Below are positions 8,341 through 16,298 of a DNA stretch of 64,000 nt, piece after piece. The position numbers and the translations under genes are program-made. Within the stretch, counting starts at the first letter, position 1; every line of letters begins with the position of its first letter. The stretch is from Streptomyces acidicola (GTDB taxonomy: Bacteria > Actinomycetota > Actinomycetes > Streptomycetales > Streptomycetaceae): NCBI RefSeq assembly GCF_009377235.1, contig NZ_VMNX01000012.1, positions 1 through 64,000 of the forward strand, written 5' to 3'. The notes beneath the pieces are model-generated. The model ran no database searches and was not told the origin of the DNA. It was given only the letters and a program-made list of their open reading frames with translations.

Positions 8341-9762
8341 TCAACGCCGCAACCACTTCACCTCATACGCCCCCATCTCGAACCGCCGCCCATCAACCTC
8401 CGCACTGATCGACCGATCCAGCGTGTTCACCACAAGAACGGCCTTGTCATCAGCAAGCACCCGCACATTGGGCTTGTCGTCGTCGGCCACGGACACCGAC
8501 TCGTACGTCGTACCCGGCGGAAACTCCTTGCTGAACCGGGACAGCAGGCCCAGCATGGGCAAGGCCCGCCCGCCGTCACTCGTATCGGTCGGAGACCACA
8601 GGCACCCGGCGCAGTCGGGCCCCTTCTCGTTCTCCGGATTCCAGTAGAAACCGGAAGTGGCCCCACCACGGGCCATGGCGATCAACCCGGCCGCGTGAAC
8701 GGCGGAGCGCCGCGTCTCGGACCAGCCTTCCCGCTCGTCGTTCGCGTCGCCCGGCTCGACGTAGTACTCGGCCCACCACAGCGGCAGGTCACCGATCCGT
8801 TCGCGCACCCAGCGGCTGACGGCGGTCAGCTTGTCGGTGGCCTGGAACTCGTCGGGCAGCATCTCGTCGTCCTCGGTGTAGCTGGAGCCGTCCACGACGA
8901 CGAAGTCGGCGCCCACCTTGTTCTTGTTCCAGTAGTCGAAGGCGTCGAGGGGGCGCTGGTCCATGGCGCCCCAGGGACCCCTCAGGGACCGCGACACGCC
9001 GTACTCCTGGCGTGGGTCGAAGCTGTCCATGACCAGGTAGGGGCCGCCGACCATGATGTCCTCGTCGACCTTCTTCAGGGCCTTGTAGACGAGGTTGTAC
9101 AGCTTGGTGTAGCCCTCGTAGTCCCAGCGGGCCTCGGCGTTGTTCCAGAAGCCCTTGAACTCGTTCCAGACGATGAAGTGCCGTACGTCCGGGTACCGCT
9201 TGGCGACGGTCGCGGCGAGCCCCGCGTAGTCCTCGAAGTGCTCCGGATCGGGGGCGGTCTCCAGCGCGTCCTGGCTCCAGTTCGTGTTGTCGGCGCCGGA
9301 CTTGCCGCCCTTCATCCAGTCCGGGGCGCAGCACAGGGTGACGACCGGGACGCCGCCGGAGGCGCGGACGAAGTCGATGCGGCGGTCCATGTCCTCGAAG
9401 TCGTACCGCCCCTTGACGGGTTCGGGGTTGCCCGCGCCCCAGCCCATGATGTGCTGGATCTGCGGCATCGCGGTCTTCGACAGCAGCCCTTCGACCCGCC
9501 CGGTGGCTTTGCCGCTGCCCTCGTCGGCGCTGAACTGGGTGTGCGTGAAGCCCCAGCCGACGTCCGGTCCGAGGTCCTTGGGCGGGACGGCCGGCGTGCC
9601 GTGCACCTTGTCGCCGTCGCGCGAGGTCCCGGCGGTGCTTCCACCGTCCCCGGGCAGTGTGTTGATCAGGGTCAGTACCAGGGCCAGAGCGGCCGCGCCC
9701 ACACCAAGCAGAGCGGTGAGCCGCCACCACCGCGCCCCCGAATTCCACCCATGACGTCCCAT
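8341..9762 (-). CDS. Membrane-anchored GH39-like glycoside hydrolase
   Basis: A 473-residue TIM-barrel glycosidase resembling beta-xylosidase/GH39 and related clan GH-A enzymes. The WNEF motif (IVWNEFKGFW) carries the likely acid/base Glu, and LPLWWAEYYVEP carries a candidate nucleophile Glu. Near the N terminus WWRLTALLGVGAAALALVLTLIN is one uncleaved-looking membrane helix, so the enzyme is probably tethered outside the cell. I start at the ATG at 9762, which gives a short cytosolic tail. An ATG at 9810 is possible, and neither has a strong ribosome binding site. It is convergent with the flippase gene and may trim or release the polymer made by that operon. Confidence 0.75.
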   Translation of the reverse strand: MGRHGWNSGARWWRLTALLGVGAAALALVLTLINTLPGDGGSTAGTSRDGDKVHGTPAVPPKDLGPDVGWGFTHTQFSADEGSGKATGRVEGLLSKTAMPQIQHIMGWGAGNPEPVKGRYDFEDMDRRIDFVRASGGVPVVTLCCAPDWMKGGKSGADNTNWSQDALETAPDPEHFEDYAGLAATVAKRYPDVRHFIVWNEFKGFWNNAEARWDYEGYTKLYNLVYKALKKVDEDIMVGGPYLVMDSFDPRQEYGVSRSLRGPWGAMDQRPLDAFDYWNKNKVGADFVVVDGSSYTEDDEMLPDEFQATDKLTAVSRWVRERIGDLPLWWAEYYVEPGDANDEREGWSETRRSAVHAAGLIAMARGGATSGFYWNPENEKGPDCAGCLWSPTDTSDGGRALPMLGLLSRFSKEFPPGTTYESVSVADDDKPNVRVLADDKAVLVVNTLDRSISAEVDGRRFEMGAYEVKWLRR

Positions 9763-9975
9763 CGGGGACAACAGTAACGGCGGGGCTGTCGGGGGGACAG
9801 ATCCCGTCATGCGACAGCCCGGTAACAGGACGGCCCGTACATATCGGCAAGTACGGCCGGGCCCGTTCCGGGAGTTCGGCCCGCCGCCGGCGGAACGTCG
9901 GGCGGCGGAGCCGACACGACCGGCACACGGGCGAAACCAGGTGCACGGGCCGCCCCCGTGCCGGATCATGGCGGC

Positions 9976-11070
9976 ATGTCCCCGAACCCATACGACGCTC
10001 TGCCGGTCCGGCTCAACGTCGACGACAGCGACTCACCCTCGGACGTCGTCGACGCGCTGTTCCTCGGCCGCTTCGCGACGGGCGAGCAGCCGTACTCGCA
10101 CGCGGCGAACATCGACCGGGTGCGTTCCGGGGCGACGCTGCTGCCGCCCGTCGCCCGTGTGCTGCGCTCGGCGCGGGACGACGACCGCAGCGCGATCCTC
10201 GCGGAGGGCGACGGCTGGACGCTGCTGGTCTCCCGCTGGAACCGGGGCGCGGACGTCACGGTCACGGCGACCAGCGCCGAGCTGGCGGAGAAGGTACTCG
10301 GCCAGGCCACTGAGGGCGCGGCGGACGAGCCGGAGCCACAGCCGGAGAACGTGACGATGGGCTTCTGGTACGTGTCGCCGAGGCGCGGCCCGCACCGTAC
10401 GACGCGACAGATCTCCGCGGGCACCTGGGAGGAGGTCCGCCCGAACTACACCGCGCCGGTGGCGGACGCGATGGACCACCTGATGAAGACGACTCCGGAG
10501 GACATCGCCGGCCGGCTCCTGCTGCTGCACGGCCCGCCGGGCACGGGCAAGACATCGGCGCTGCGCACCCTGGCCCGCTCGTGGCGGGACTGGTGCCAGG
10601 TGGACTGCGTCCTCGACCCCGAGCGGCTGTTCTCCGACGTGGGCTATCTGATGGACATCGCGATCGGCGAGGAGGACGCGGCGGGCAAGGGCCGCTGGCG
10701 CCTGCTGCTCCTGGAGGACTGCGACGAGCTGATCCGCGGTGAGGCGAAGCACACGGCGGGCCAGGCGCTGTCCCGTCTGCTCAACCTCACGGACGGCCTG
10801 CTGGGCCAGGGCCGCAACGTCCTGGTGGGCGTCACCACCAACGAGGACCTGGAGCGCCTCCATCCGGCCGTGGTCCGCCCCGGCCGCTGTCTCGCCCGCA
10901 TCGAGGTCGGCCCGCTGACCCGCCGGGAGGCGGTGAGCTGGCTGGGCAGCGAGGAGGGGGTGGGCCGCGACGGGGCGACCTTGGCGGAGCTGTACGCGCT
11001 GCGCCGGGGGACGTCCCCGACGGCGTTGCCGGAGCCGCGGGCGGGGGCGGACGCGGGGCTGTACCTGTAG
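9976..11070 (+). CDS. AAA-type ATPase with N-terminal DUF5925-like domain
   Basis: A 364-residue protein. The first half (NPYDALPVRLNVDDSDSPSD onwards) resembles the actinobacterial DUF5925 domain. The second half is an AAA module with Walker A GPPGTGKT near residue 186, Walker B LLLLEDCDE near 243, sensor-1-like LVGVTTNEDLERL, and an arginine-rich VVRPGRC segment like those of FtsH/katanin-type AAA proteins. It probably remodels a protein partner using ATP; the partner is unknown. ATG 9976 was preferred to the GTG at 9958. Short spacing and tandem orientation suggest co-transcription with the DUF72 gene. Confidence 0.8.
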   Translation: MSPNPYDALPVRLNVDDSDSPSDVVDALFLGRFATGEQPYSHAANIDRVRSGATLLPPVARVLRSARDDDRSAILAEGDGWTLLVSRWNRGADVTVTATSAELAEKVLGQATEGAADEPEPQPENVTMGFWYVSPRRGPHRTTRQISAGTWEEVRPNYTAPVADAMDHLMKTTPEDIAGRLLLLHGPPGTGKTSALRTLARSWRDWCQVDCVLDPERLFSDVGYLMDIAIGEEDAAGKGRWRLLLLEDCDELIRGEAKHTAGQALSRLLNLTDGLLGQGRNVLVGVTTNEDLERLHPAVVRPGRCLARIEVGPLTRREAVSWLGSEEGVGRDGATLAELYALRRGTSPTALPEPRAGADAGLYL

Positions 11071-11085
11071 TGCTTTGATGGAGGT

Positions 11086-11859
11086 ATGACCCTGTTCGTC
11101 GGCACGTCGGGGTGGCAGTACAAGGACTGGCGCGAGGTCCTGTACCCGGCCGGGGTGCCCACGCGGCTCTGGCTGGAGGAGTACGCGGCACGGTTCGCCA
11201 CGGTCGAGCTCAACAACGCCTTCTACCGGCTGCCGTCCCGGGAGAACTTCGAGGCCTGGCGGGACCGCACCCCGCGGGACTTCGTCGTCGCCGTCAAGGC
11301 GAGCCGCTTCCTCACCCACATCAAGCGGCTGAAGGACCCCGAGGAACCGGTGCACCGGCTGATGAGCCACGCCACCGGGCTCGGCGACCGCCTGGGCCCG
11401 GTCCTCCTCCAGCTACCACCCACACTGCGCGCCGACCCCGGCCTGCTGAACGCCTGTCTGGCCTGCTTCCCCTCCGGGACCCGCATCGCGGTGGAGCCCC
11501 GCCACGACTCCTGGTGGACGCCCGAAGTACGCAGGGCTCTGGAGAAACGGGGCGCCGCCCTGTGCTGGGCCGACGTACGCGCCCAGCCAATGACCCCGCT
11601 GTGGCGGACCACCGACTGGGGCTACGTCCGCTTCCACGAGGGCCGCGCCCAGCAGTGGCCCCGCTACGGCCGCCGGTCCCTGGAGACATGGGTCGACCGA
11701 GTCGCAACGACCTGGTCCCCCGACGACGACGTATACACGTACTTCAACAACGACCCGAACGGGGCGGCGGTGGAGGACGCGAGGGTATTCGCATCCGCAG
11801 CAAACAAAGCGGGCCTAAGGGTCACGAGGGTCTCGGTTCCTTCCAGGGCCGGGCGGTAA
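11086..11859 (+). CDS. DUF72 (YecE-like) protein
   Basis: A 257-residue protein of the DUF72 TIM-barrel-like family, recognised by FVGTSGWQYKDWREVLYP at the N terminus, VELNNAFYRLP, VAVKASRFLTHIKRLKDP and the late YTYFNNDPNGAAVEDA. The family is widespread, but no biochemical role is established that I can name with confidence. The start is odd: GGAGG ends only one base before the ATG at 11086. No downstream Met fits the conserved N terminus, so either initiation uses this very close site or the message begins almost at the start codon. It follows the AAA ATPase gene by 15 bases. Confidence 0.85.
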   Translation: MTLFVGTSGWQYKDWREVLYPAGVPTRLWLEEYAARFATVELNNAFYRLPSRENFEAWRDRTPRDFVVAVKASRFLTHIKRLKDPEEPVHRLMSHATGLGDRLGPVLLQLPPTLRADPGLLNACLACFPSGTRIAVEPRHDSWWTPEVRRALEKRGAALCWADVRAQPMTPLWRTTDWGYVRFHEGRAQQWPRYGRRSLETWVDRVATTWSPDDDVYTYFNNDPNGAAVEDARVFASAANKAGLRVTRVSVPSRAGR

Positions 11860-11864
11860 CGGCA

Positions 11865-11945
11865 CGCCCCAAAGGGGCGCGGGGCTGCATCGATATGCGG
11901 CTCCGCCGCGTGGGCGCGACCAGCCACAACCAACCCGCACCCGGC
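11865..11945. repeat. Streptomyces-type intergenic repeat, copy 2, with hairpins
   Basis: CGCCCC-AAA-GGGGCG (11865-11879) is followed by GCGGC-TCC-GCCGC (11897-11909), then GCGCGACCAGCCACAAC and AACCCGCACCC. It shares the GGGGCGCGGG core, the GCGCGA-CA core and the AACCCGCA tail with copy 1 at 8254-8309, and again lies between convergent genes (DUF72 and GntR). A two-way terminator role is likely. Confidence 0.6.
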
Positions 11946-12003
11946 CAACAACCAACAGCCCCGAGCTCTTGGCCGCCCCACCGCATCAAACTCAACAGAA
12001 CCC

Positions 12004-12372
12004 CTACCCCTCGTAAGCCGCCCGCAGGGCATCCCGCACAGCCCCCAACGCATCGGACTCACTCAACCCCAACCGCCGCACCCGCTCCGCATACACCTGG
12101 GCCTCCGCCGCGGCGGCCCGTTCCGCTGCTGATCCGGCGGCAGCCACAAACGTTCCGTTGCGCCCCCGCGTCTCGATCACCCCGTCCGTCTCCAGGGCGC
12201 GGTAGGCCTTGGCCACGGTGTTGGCGGCCAGCCCGAGCTGCTCGGCGAGCCCCCGCACGGTGGGCAGCCGGTAGCCGACCGGCAACGTCCCGGAACGGGC
12301 CTGCTCGGAGATCTGCGCGCGTACCTGCTCGTAGGGCGCGGTCCCCTCGGTGATACGGATCTTCAAGGTCAC
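12004..12372 (-). CDS. GntR-family regulator, short YtrA-like type
   Basis: A 122-residue protein with an N-terminal GntR winged helix-turn-helix (PYEQVRAQISEQARSGTLP, LPTVRGLAEQLGLAANTVAKAYR, LETDGVIETRGRNGTFV) and only a short helical tail. There is no large ligand domain, as in the YtrA subfamily. I start at the GTG at 12372 (VTLKIRITEG); the longer frame has no support. A tandem 24-bp repeat begins five bases upstream and is a candidate self-operator. YtrA-like regulators often control transporter genes, but none is adjacent. The divergent gene is an acetyltransferase. Confidence 0.85.
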   Translation of the reverse strand: MTLKIRITEGTAPYEQVRAQISEQARSGTLPVGYRLPTVRGLAEQLGLAANTVAKAYRALETDGVIETRGRNGTFVAAAGSAAERAAAAEAQVYAERVRRLGLSESDALGAVRDALRAAYEG

Positions 12373-12376
12373 GGAC

Positions 12377-12424
12377 CGATTGTCCCGTACCCGCCCGGAA
12401 CGATCGCCCCGTACCCGCCGGAAA
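12377..12424. promoter_or_regulatory. Tandem 24-bp direct repeat upstream of GntR gene
   Basis: Two abutting units starting CGATTGTCCCGTACCCGCC (12377-12400) and CGATCGCCCCGTACCCGCC (12401-12424) match except for two substitutions and one indel. They occupy the divergent promoter region between the GntR gene (start 12372) and the acetyltransferase gene (start 12468). An operator for the adjacent regulator is the simplest reading. Confidence 0.5.
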
Positions 12425-12467
12425 ATCGGAGGCACCCACCCGTGCTCGCCCCGTAGCGTGCGACTCC

Positions 12468-13388
12468 ATGACTGTGATCGTGCGCGAGTTCCGCCCCGAG
12501 GACGCCGCGGCACTCGCCCAGGTGCGGCGCCAGGCCCTTCCCGTTCTGATCTCCACTGCAGAGTCCGTCCTCCACGACGTCACCCGCATGCACCCCGACG
12601 CCCACTACGGGCTGCTCGTCGCCGAGGAGGACGGCGAGGTGATCGGCACGGCCGACTCGGGTATGGCCCACGACAGCCCGGTGCCGGGCCAGGGCTACCT
12701 GAACGTGTACGTGCACCCGGAGCGCGTCCACCGTGGCGCGGGCGCCCTGCTCGCCCGCACCGCCGAGGAGCGGCTCACCGCGCTCGGCGCGACGGCGCTG
12801 TTCTGCTGGGTGCTGGACACCGCGGACAACCGTGCCTTCGCCGAGCGGCGGGATTACCGCGCGAGCCGCTCGTCCCGCTTCCTCCGTCTGGACCTGGCCG
12901 ACGGCCCCCTTCCGCCGCCGGCCGTGCCACCGTCCGGTGTCGAACTGCGCGCAGCCGCGGACTTCGCCGACGACCCGCGCCCGCTGTTCGCCCTGGACGC
13001 GGAGACGACGGCGGACGAGCCCGGCGACATCGACGCGGAGCTCGACGACTACGAGCAGTGGCTCGGCAACACCTGGCACCACCCGCTCCTGGACCACGAG
13101 CTGACGACGGTGGCCGTGGTGGACGCCACCCCCGCCGCGTTCACCGCGGCCCGCACCGACGGCCAGGGCCGCTACTTCACAGCGATGACGGGCACGGCAC
13201 GTGCCTTCCGCGGCCGGGGCCTGGCCAAGCTCGCCAAGAACGCCTCCCTGCACCGCGCCCGCGCGGCGGGCTGCACGGAGGCGTTCACCGGCAACGACGC
13301 GTCCAACGGACCCATGCTGGCGATCAACAAGTGGCTCGGCTACGAGGTCTGCGCGACGGAGGTGCGCTATGTCCGCGAACTCGGCTGA
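12468..13388 (+). CDS. GNAT N-acetyltransferase with two GNAT-like halves
   Basis: A 306-residue protein. The N-terminal half has a standard GNAT layout, with VYVHPERVHRGAGALLA as the acetyl-CoA-binding beta4/motif A region (R-x-x-G-x-A-like) near residue 84. The C-terminal half has TGTARAFRGRGLAKLAKNASL, a second and cleaner acetyl-CoA loop, and ends NKWLGYEVCATEVRYVRE, as GNAT domains do. Two-domain GNATs of this kind include aminoglycoside and mycothiol-type acetyltransferases, but the substrate is not evident here. It is divergent from the GntR gene and overlaps the downstream DUF402 gene by 20 bases, so those two form an operon. Confidence 0.8.
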   Translation: MTVIVREFRPEDAAALAQVRRQALPVLISTAESVLHDVTRMHPDAHYGLLVAEEDGEVIGTADSGMAHDSPVPGQGYLNVYVHPERVHRGAGALLARTAEERLTALGATALFCWVLDTADNRAFAERRDYRASRSSRFLRLDLADGPLPPPAVPPSGVELRAAADFADDPRPLFALDAETTADEPGDIDAELDDYEQWLGNTWHHPLLDHELTTVAVVDATPAAFTAARTDGQGRYFTAMTGTARAFRGRGLAKLAKNASLHRARAAGCTEAFTGNDASNGPMLAINKWLGYEVCATEVRYVRELG

Positions 13389-13917
13389 CCCCACGGACCG
13401 TTCGGACGTCGCTCGGGAAGTCGTCGTGAACGTCGCCCTGGAGGTCGTTCTCGTCAAGGCCGGGCGTACGAAGATCCGCTACCCCGCCGAGCTCCTCCAC
13501 GACGACGGCACCCGCGTCACCGTACGCGCCCCCTGGGCGGGCGAGGGCGTCCGGGACTTCGGCTTCGTACGGTTCGAACCAGGCGACGTCTTCGTCGAAC
13601 GTTACTGGCGCGACCGGTGGTACGCGGTGAAGGAGGTACGCGACGGCGCGGGCACCGTCAAGGGCTGGTACTGCGACATCACGCGCCCGGCCACCGTCTC
13701 GGCCACCCCGTCCGGTACCGAACTCGTCGTCGAGGACCTCGACCTGGACCTGTGGCGCTCCGCGGACGGCAGCGCCGTACTGCGCCTGGACGAGGACGAG
13801 TTCGCGGCGAGCGGTCTGGCTCGGACGGACCCCGAGGCCGCCTCCGCCGCCGTGGCCGCCCTCGACGAGCTGGAAGCCCTGGCCCGCGAGGGCGGCTTCG
13901 AGGCACTCCTCGGCTGA
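13369..13917 (+). CDS. DUF402 domain protein
   Basis: A 182-residue protein with the DUF402 core (FVRFEPGDVFVERYWRDRWY, VKGWYCDITRP, YxxDL-like VVEDLDLDLW). DUF402 proteins include nucleoside phosphohydrolases and the FAU-1/RNase-like family, with conserved acidic residues that bind Mg2+, of which several are visible (D in CDIT, EDLDLDL, LDEDEF). The ATG at 13369 has a clear GGAGG six bases upstream and lies inside the end of the acetyltransferase gene, so translation is coupled. Exact substrate unknown. Confidence 0.8.
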   Translation: MSANSADPTDRSDVAREVVVNVALEVVLVKAGRTKIRYPAELLHDDGTRVTVRAPWAGEGVRDFGFVRFEPGDVFVERYWRDRWYAVKEVRDGAGTVKGWYCDITRPATVSATPSGTELVVEDLDLDLWRSADGSAVLRLDEDEFAASGLARTDPEAASAAVAALDELEALAREGGFEALLG

Positions 13918-13938
13918 ACGCACGCGTGTGGTGGACGG

Positions 13939-14535
13939 TCAGGGGCGGGCGATCACCGCGTACCGCTCGTCCTCCACCTCCCGCCCCCACAGCCGGGCGT
14001 CGTCCGAGAGCCGTTCCACCCGCACGTCCTCCGCGAGGGGCGCGAGCAACCCGGTCAGCCGCTCCGCCGATATGCCGACCGGGCTGACCGTCCCCCACAC
14101 CCCCTCGATCAGCACCAGCCGCCCTCCGGGACGCAGCAACGCAGACCATCCCCTCAGCGCTCGCTCCGGGTCCGGCAGCGTCCACAGCACATGGCGGACG
14201 AGTACGACATCGAACCGCTCCTCCCCCACCGGGGGCGTCGCCGCGTCCCCGACGAGGAACACCGCGGCCCGGCCGGCGAGCTTCGTACGGGCCCGGTCGA
14301 CCATCGCCTGCGAGAGATCGACACCCGTCACCCGATGCCCCCGCTCGGCGGCGAGGAGCGACAGGCTGCCCGTCCCGCAGCCGAGGTCCAGCACGTCGGC
14401 CGGCCGCGCGGGCAGCCAGGCGGCCAGCCGGTCCGCCCAGGCCTGCCTCACCTCGGGGTCGCGCAGGCCATGGTCCGGCTCGTCGTCGAAGGTGACGGCC
14501 TCGGTGTCCCAGTCGACGTCATGGTTCGCAGTCAT
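13939..14535 (-). CDS. Class I SAM-dependent methyltransferase
   Basis: A 198-residue Rossmann-fold methyltransferase of the Methyltransf_11/25 type. Motif I VLDLGCGTGSLS (SAM binding) is near residue 48, followed by GVDLSQAMVDRAR, DAATPPVGEERFDVVLVRHVLW and LLRPGGRLVLIEG. No substrate domain is attached. It is convergent with the DUF402 gene, with only 21 bases between the stops. An acetyltransferase gene precedes it on the same strand by about 50 bases. Small-molecule substrate unknown. Confidence 0.85.
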   Translation of the reverse strand: MTANHDVDWDTEAVTFDDEPDHGLRDPEVRQAWADRLAAWLPARPADVLDLGCGTGSLSLLAAERGHRVTGVDLSQAMVDRARTKLAGRAAVFLVGDAATPPVGEERFDVVLVRHVLWTLPDPERALRGWSALLRPGGRLVLIEGVWGTVSPVGISAERLTGLLAPLAEDVRVERLSDDARLWGREVEDERYAVIARP

Positions 14536-14588
14536 TCCGTCAGGGTGACACCCGCCACTGACAATCGGACGGCTGAGGCGCCCGCCGG

Positions 14589-15038
14589 TCAGTCCAGCCG
14601 CTTGCGGTAGTGGATCCGGTCGTACGGCCCGTCCACGCGGCGCTCCACGACCTCGTACCCGAACCTCGGGTAGATCTTCTGGTTCTCCGACATCAGCGCG
14701 TTCGTATAGAGCCTGGCCTCCGACAGGCCGAGCACGCGCGCGCGTGCGTCCACGAACTCCAGCAGCCGCCGCCCCACGCCATGTCCGTGCGCGTCGGGGT
14801 GGACGGCGATGCTGTCGAGCAACAGATGGTCCTCGTACGCCTCGACGACCACGAGGCCGATCACGGGATCGCCCGTGACGAACACCCGCCCCGCGGCCAC
14901 GTTCGCCGCGTGGTCCGCCTCCATGGGTGCCGGCACGACCCCGATGCGCTCGATGTAGTGGTGGTACGCGGCGTCGGTCACCGCCTTCACGGCGGCGACG
15001 TCGGCGGCGACGGCCGGCCGGATCCCTTCATCGGTCAT
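14589..15038 (-). CDS. GNAT family N-acetyltransferase
   Basis: A 149-residue single-domain GNAT enzyme. The acetyl-CoA loop is DSIAVHPDAHGHGVGRRLLEF (Q/R-x-x-G-x-G/A variant HGHGVG), and the C terminus YTNALMSENQKIYPRFGYEVVERRVDGPYD is typical of small-molecule or amino-acid acetyltransferases in this family. It starts at ATG 15038. It lies upstream of the methyltransferase gene on the same strand with a 53-base gap and may share its transcript. Substrate unknown. Confidence 0.82.
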   Translation of the reverse strand: MTDEGIRPAVAADVAAVKAVTDAAYHHYIERIGVVPAPMEADHAANVAAGRVFVTGDPVIGLVVVEAYEDHLLLDSIAVHPDAHGHGVGRRLLEFVDARARVLGLSEARLYTNALMSENQKIYPRFGYEVVERRVDGPYDRIHYRKRLD

Positions 15039-15173
15039 GCCCGCACGCTACCTACCTGAGCGGAGCATGAGCACTTCCTTAAGGCGAGCATAAGGATCTC
15101 GATCACCCGCCTCCAGCAGGCGATTCGGCGGTTTCCTGCGGCTAGTTTCTGATCACGTCGAGGAGCACGACTC

Positions 15174-15210
15174 CGGGGTCTGTCCGGCGGCTCAGGCCGG
15201 ACAGACCCCG
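15174..15210 (-). terminator. Terminator after lipase gene
   Basis: Perfect 15-bp inverted repeat (CGGGGTCTGTCCGGC and its complement) with a 7-base loop, 27 bases past the lipase stop in the direction of transcription. Confidence 0.75.
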
Positions 15211-15236
15211 AACGCATGCGCCGTCGGGCACATGTG

Positions 15237-16097
15237 TCAGCCGATCACCGAAAGGCACGTCGTCGGTGTGGCGTTGGCCGGGTCGAGCGCGTTGGTCACC
15301 TCATGGAACGCGATGCGGTCGAGGAGCCCGATCGCGGCGTGCTCGGAGAGGTCGGCCGCGCACAGGTCCTGGACCACGACGTTGCGGACGTTCGGCCCGT
15401 TGAGGAACTGGGACTGGTACGGCGTGACCACCTCGTCGTACTTGGTGGCGATGACCGTGTACTTGACGCCGGGCACGGTGTCGCCGCCCGCGTTGAGCTT
15501 GGTGAGGAAGGCGGAGCCGGTGATCTGGTCGGCGAGCGCGGGCGTCGCGGTGGAGATGAGGTCCTTCGCTCCGGGGAAGTAGTCGAGCAGTTCGGTGAGA
15601 CCGCCCAGGGTCGTGCCGCGGTTGCTGGGCGCGATGCCGACCAGGGCGTTCACCTCGGCTGCCCCGCCGAGGAACTTGAGGTAGTAGCGGGGCATCATGC
15701 CGCCCTGCGAGTGGCCGACGAGGTCGGTCTTGGCGGCTCCGGTCGCGGCGAGCACCTTGTCGACGAAGTCGTCGAGTTGCTCTGCCGACTTGTCGATGGG
15801 GCCGAGGCCGTAGAAGAACGGGACGCCCGGCAGTTGCCCGTAGTCGAAGGAGTAGACGCAGTAGCCGCGGTTCACCAGGTAGGGGGCGAGCCCGAGCCAG
15901 TTGTCGACGGAGTTCGCGAACGTTCCGTGGACGAGGACGACGGGACGGGGGTGGGCGGCGGAGGGTTTGCAGGAGTAGTCGTTCCAGCCGCTGCTCGGGG
16001 CGGCGGCTGCCTGTGCGGTGGTGGCGGGGGCGATGGTGGCGGCGGAGGCCAGGAGCAGTGAAGCGAGCGGGATGAGCACTCGTTTCCAGGGCAGCAT
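15237..16097 (-). CDS. Secreted lipase/esterase (alpha/beta hydrolase)
   Basis: A 286-residue secreted enzyme. Residues 1 to about 31 are a signal peptide (basic MLPWKR, hydrophobic core, Ala-rich cleavage region ATTAQAAAA). The mature part has VLVHGTFANS with the oxyanion-hole HG, the nucleophile elbow GHSQGG (Ser near residue 135), and a late AFHEVTNAL His consistent with the triad. Four Cys (YSC, YCVY, DLC, TTC) could form two disulfides, as in the Streptomyces class 2 lipases that hydrolyse acylglycerols. AAGGAGATC precedes the ATG. It stands alone between a terminator and the polymerase gene, so it is probably monocistronic. Confidence 0.88.
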   Translation of the reverse strand: MLPWKRVLIPLASLLLASAATIAPATTAQAAAAPSSGWNDYSCKPSAAHPRPVVLVHGTFANSVDNWLGLAPYLVNRGYCVYSFDYGQLPGVPFFYGLGPIDKSAEQLDDFVDKVLAATGAAKTDLVGHSQGGMMPRYYLKFLGGAAEVNALVGIAPSNRGTTLGGLTELLDYFPGAKDLISTATPALADQITGSAFLTKLNAGGDTVPGVKYTVIATKYDEVVTPYQSQFLNGPNVRNVVVQDLCAADLSEHAAIGLLDRIAFHEVTNALDPANATPTTCLSVIG

Positions 16098-16298
16098 CGG
16101 GTGATCTCCTTGCGGCTCAAGGGAGGTGCGACGACATACGCCCTGTGATCCGGATCACGAGGATGCTGTTCGATTCGCCAAGTTACGGGCGAGTAGGTGA
16201 AGTGTGAAGTTACGCGTCAGTAAAAAGTTCCAGTGCCAGCTGTGAGGCCCTGGTGCGTACCGCTGGACATGCGATAAAGGGGTTACGAGGGCAGGGAG

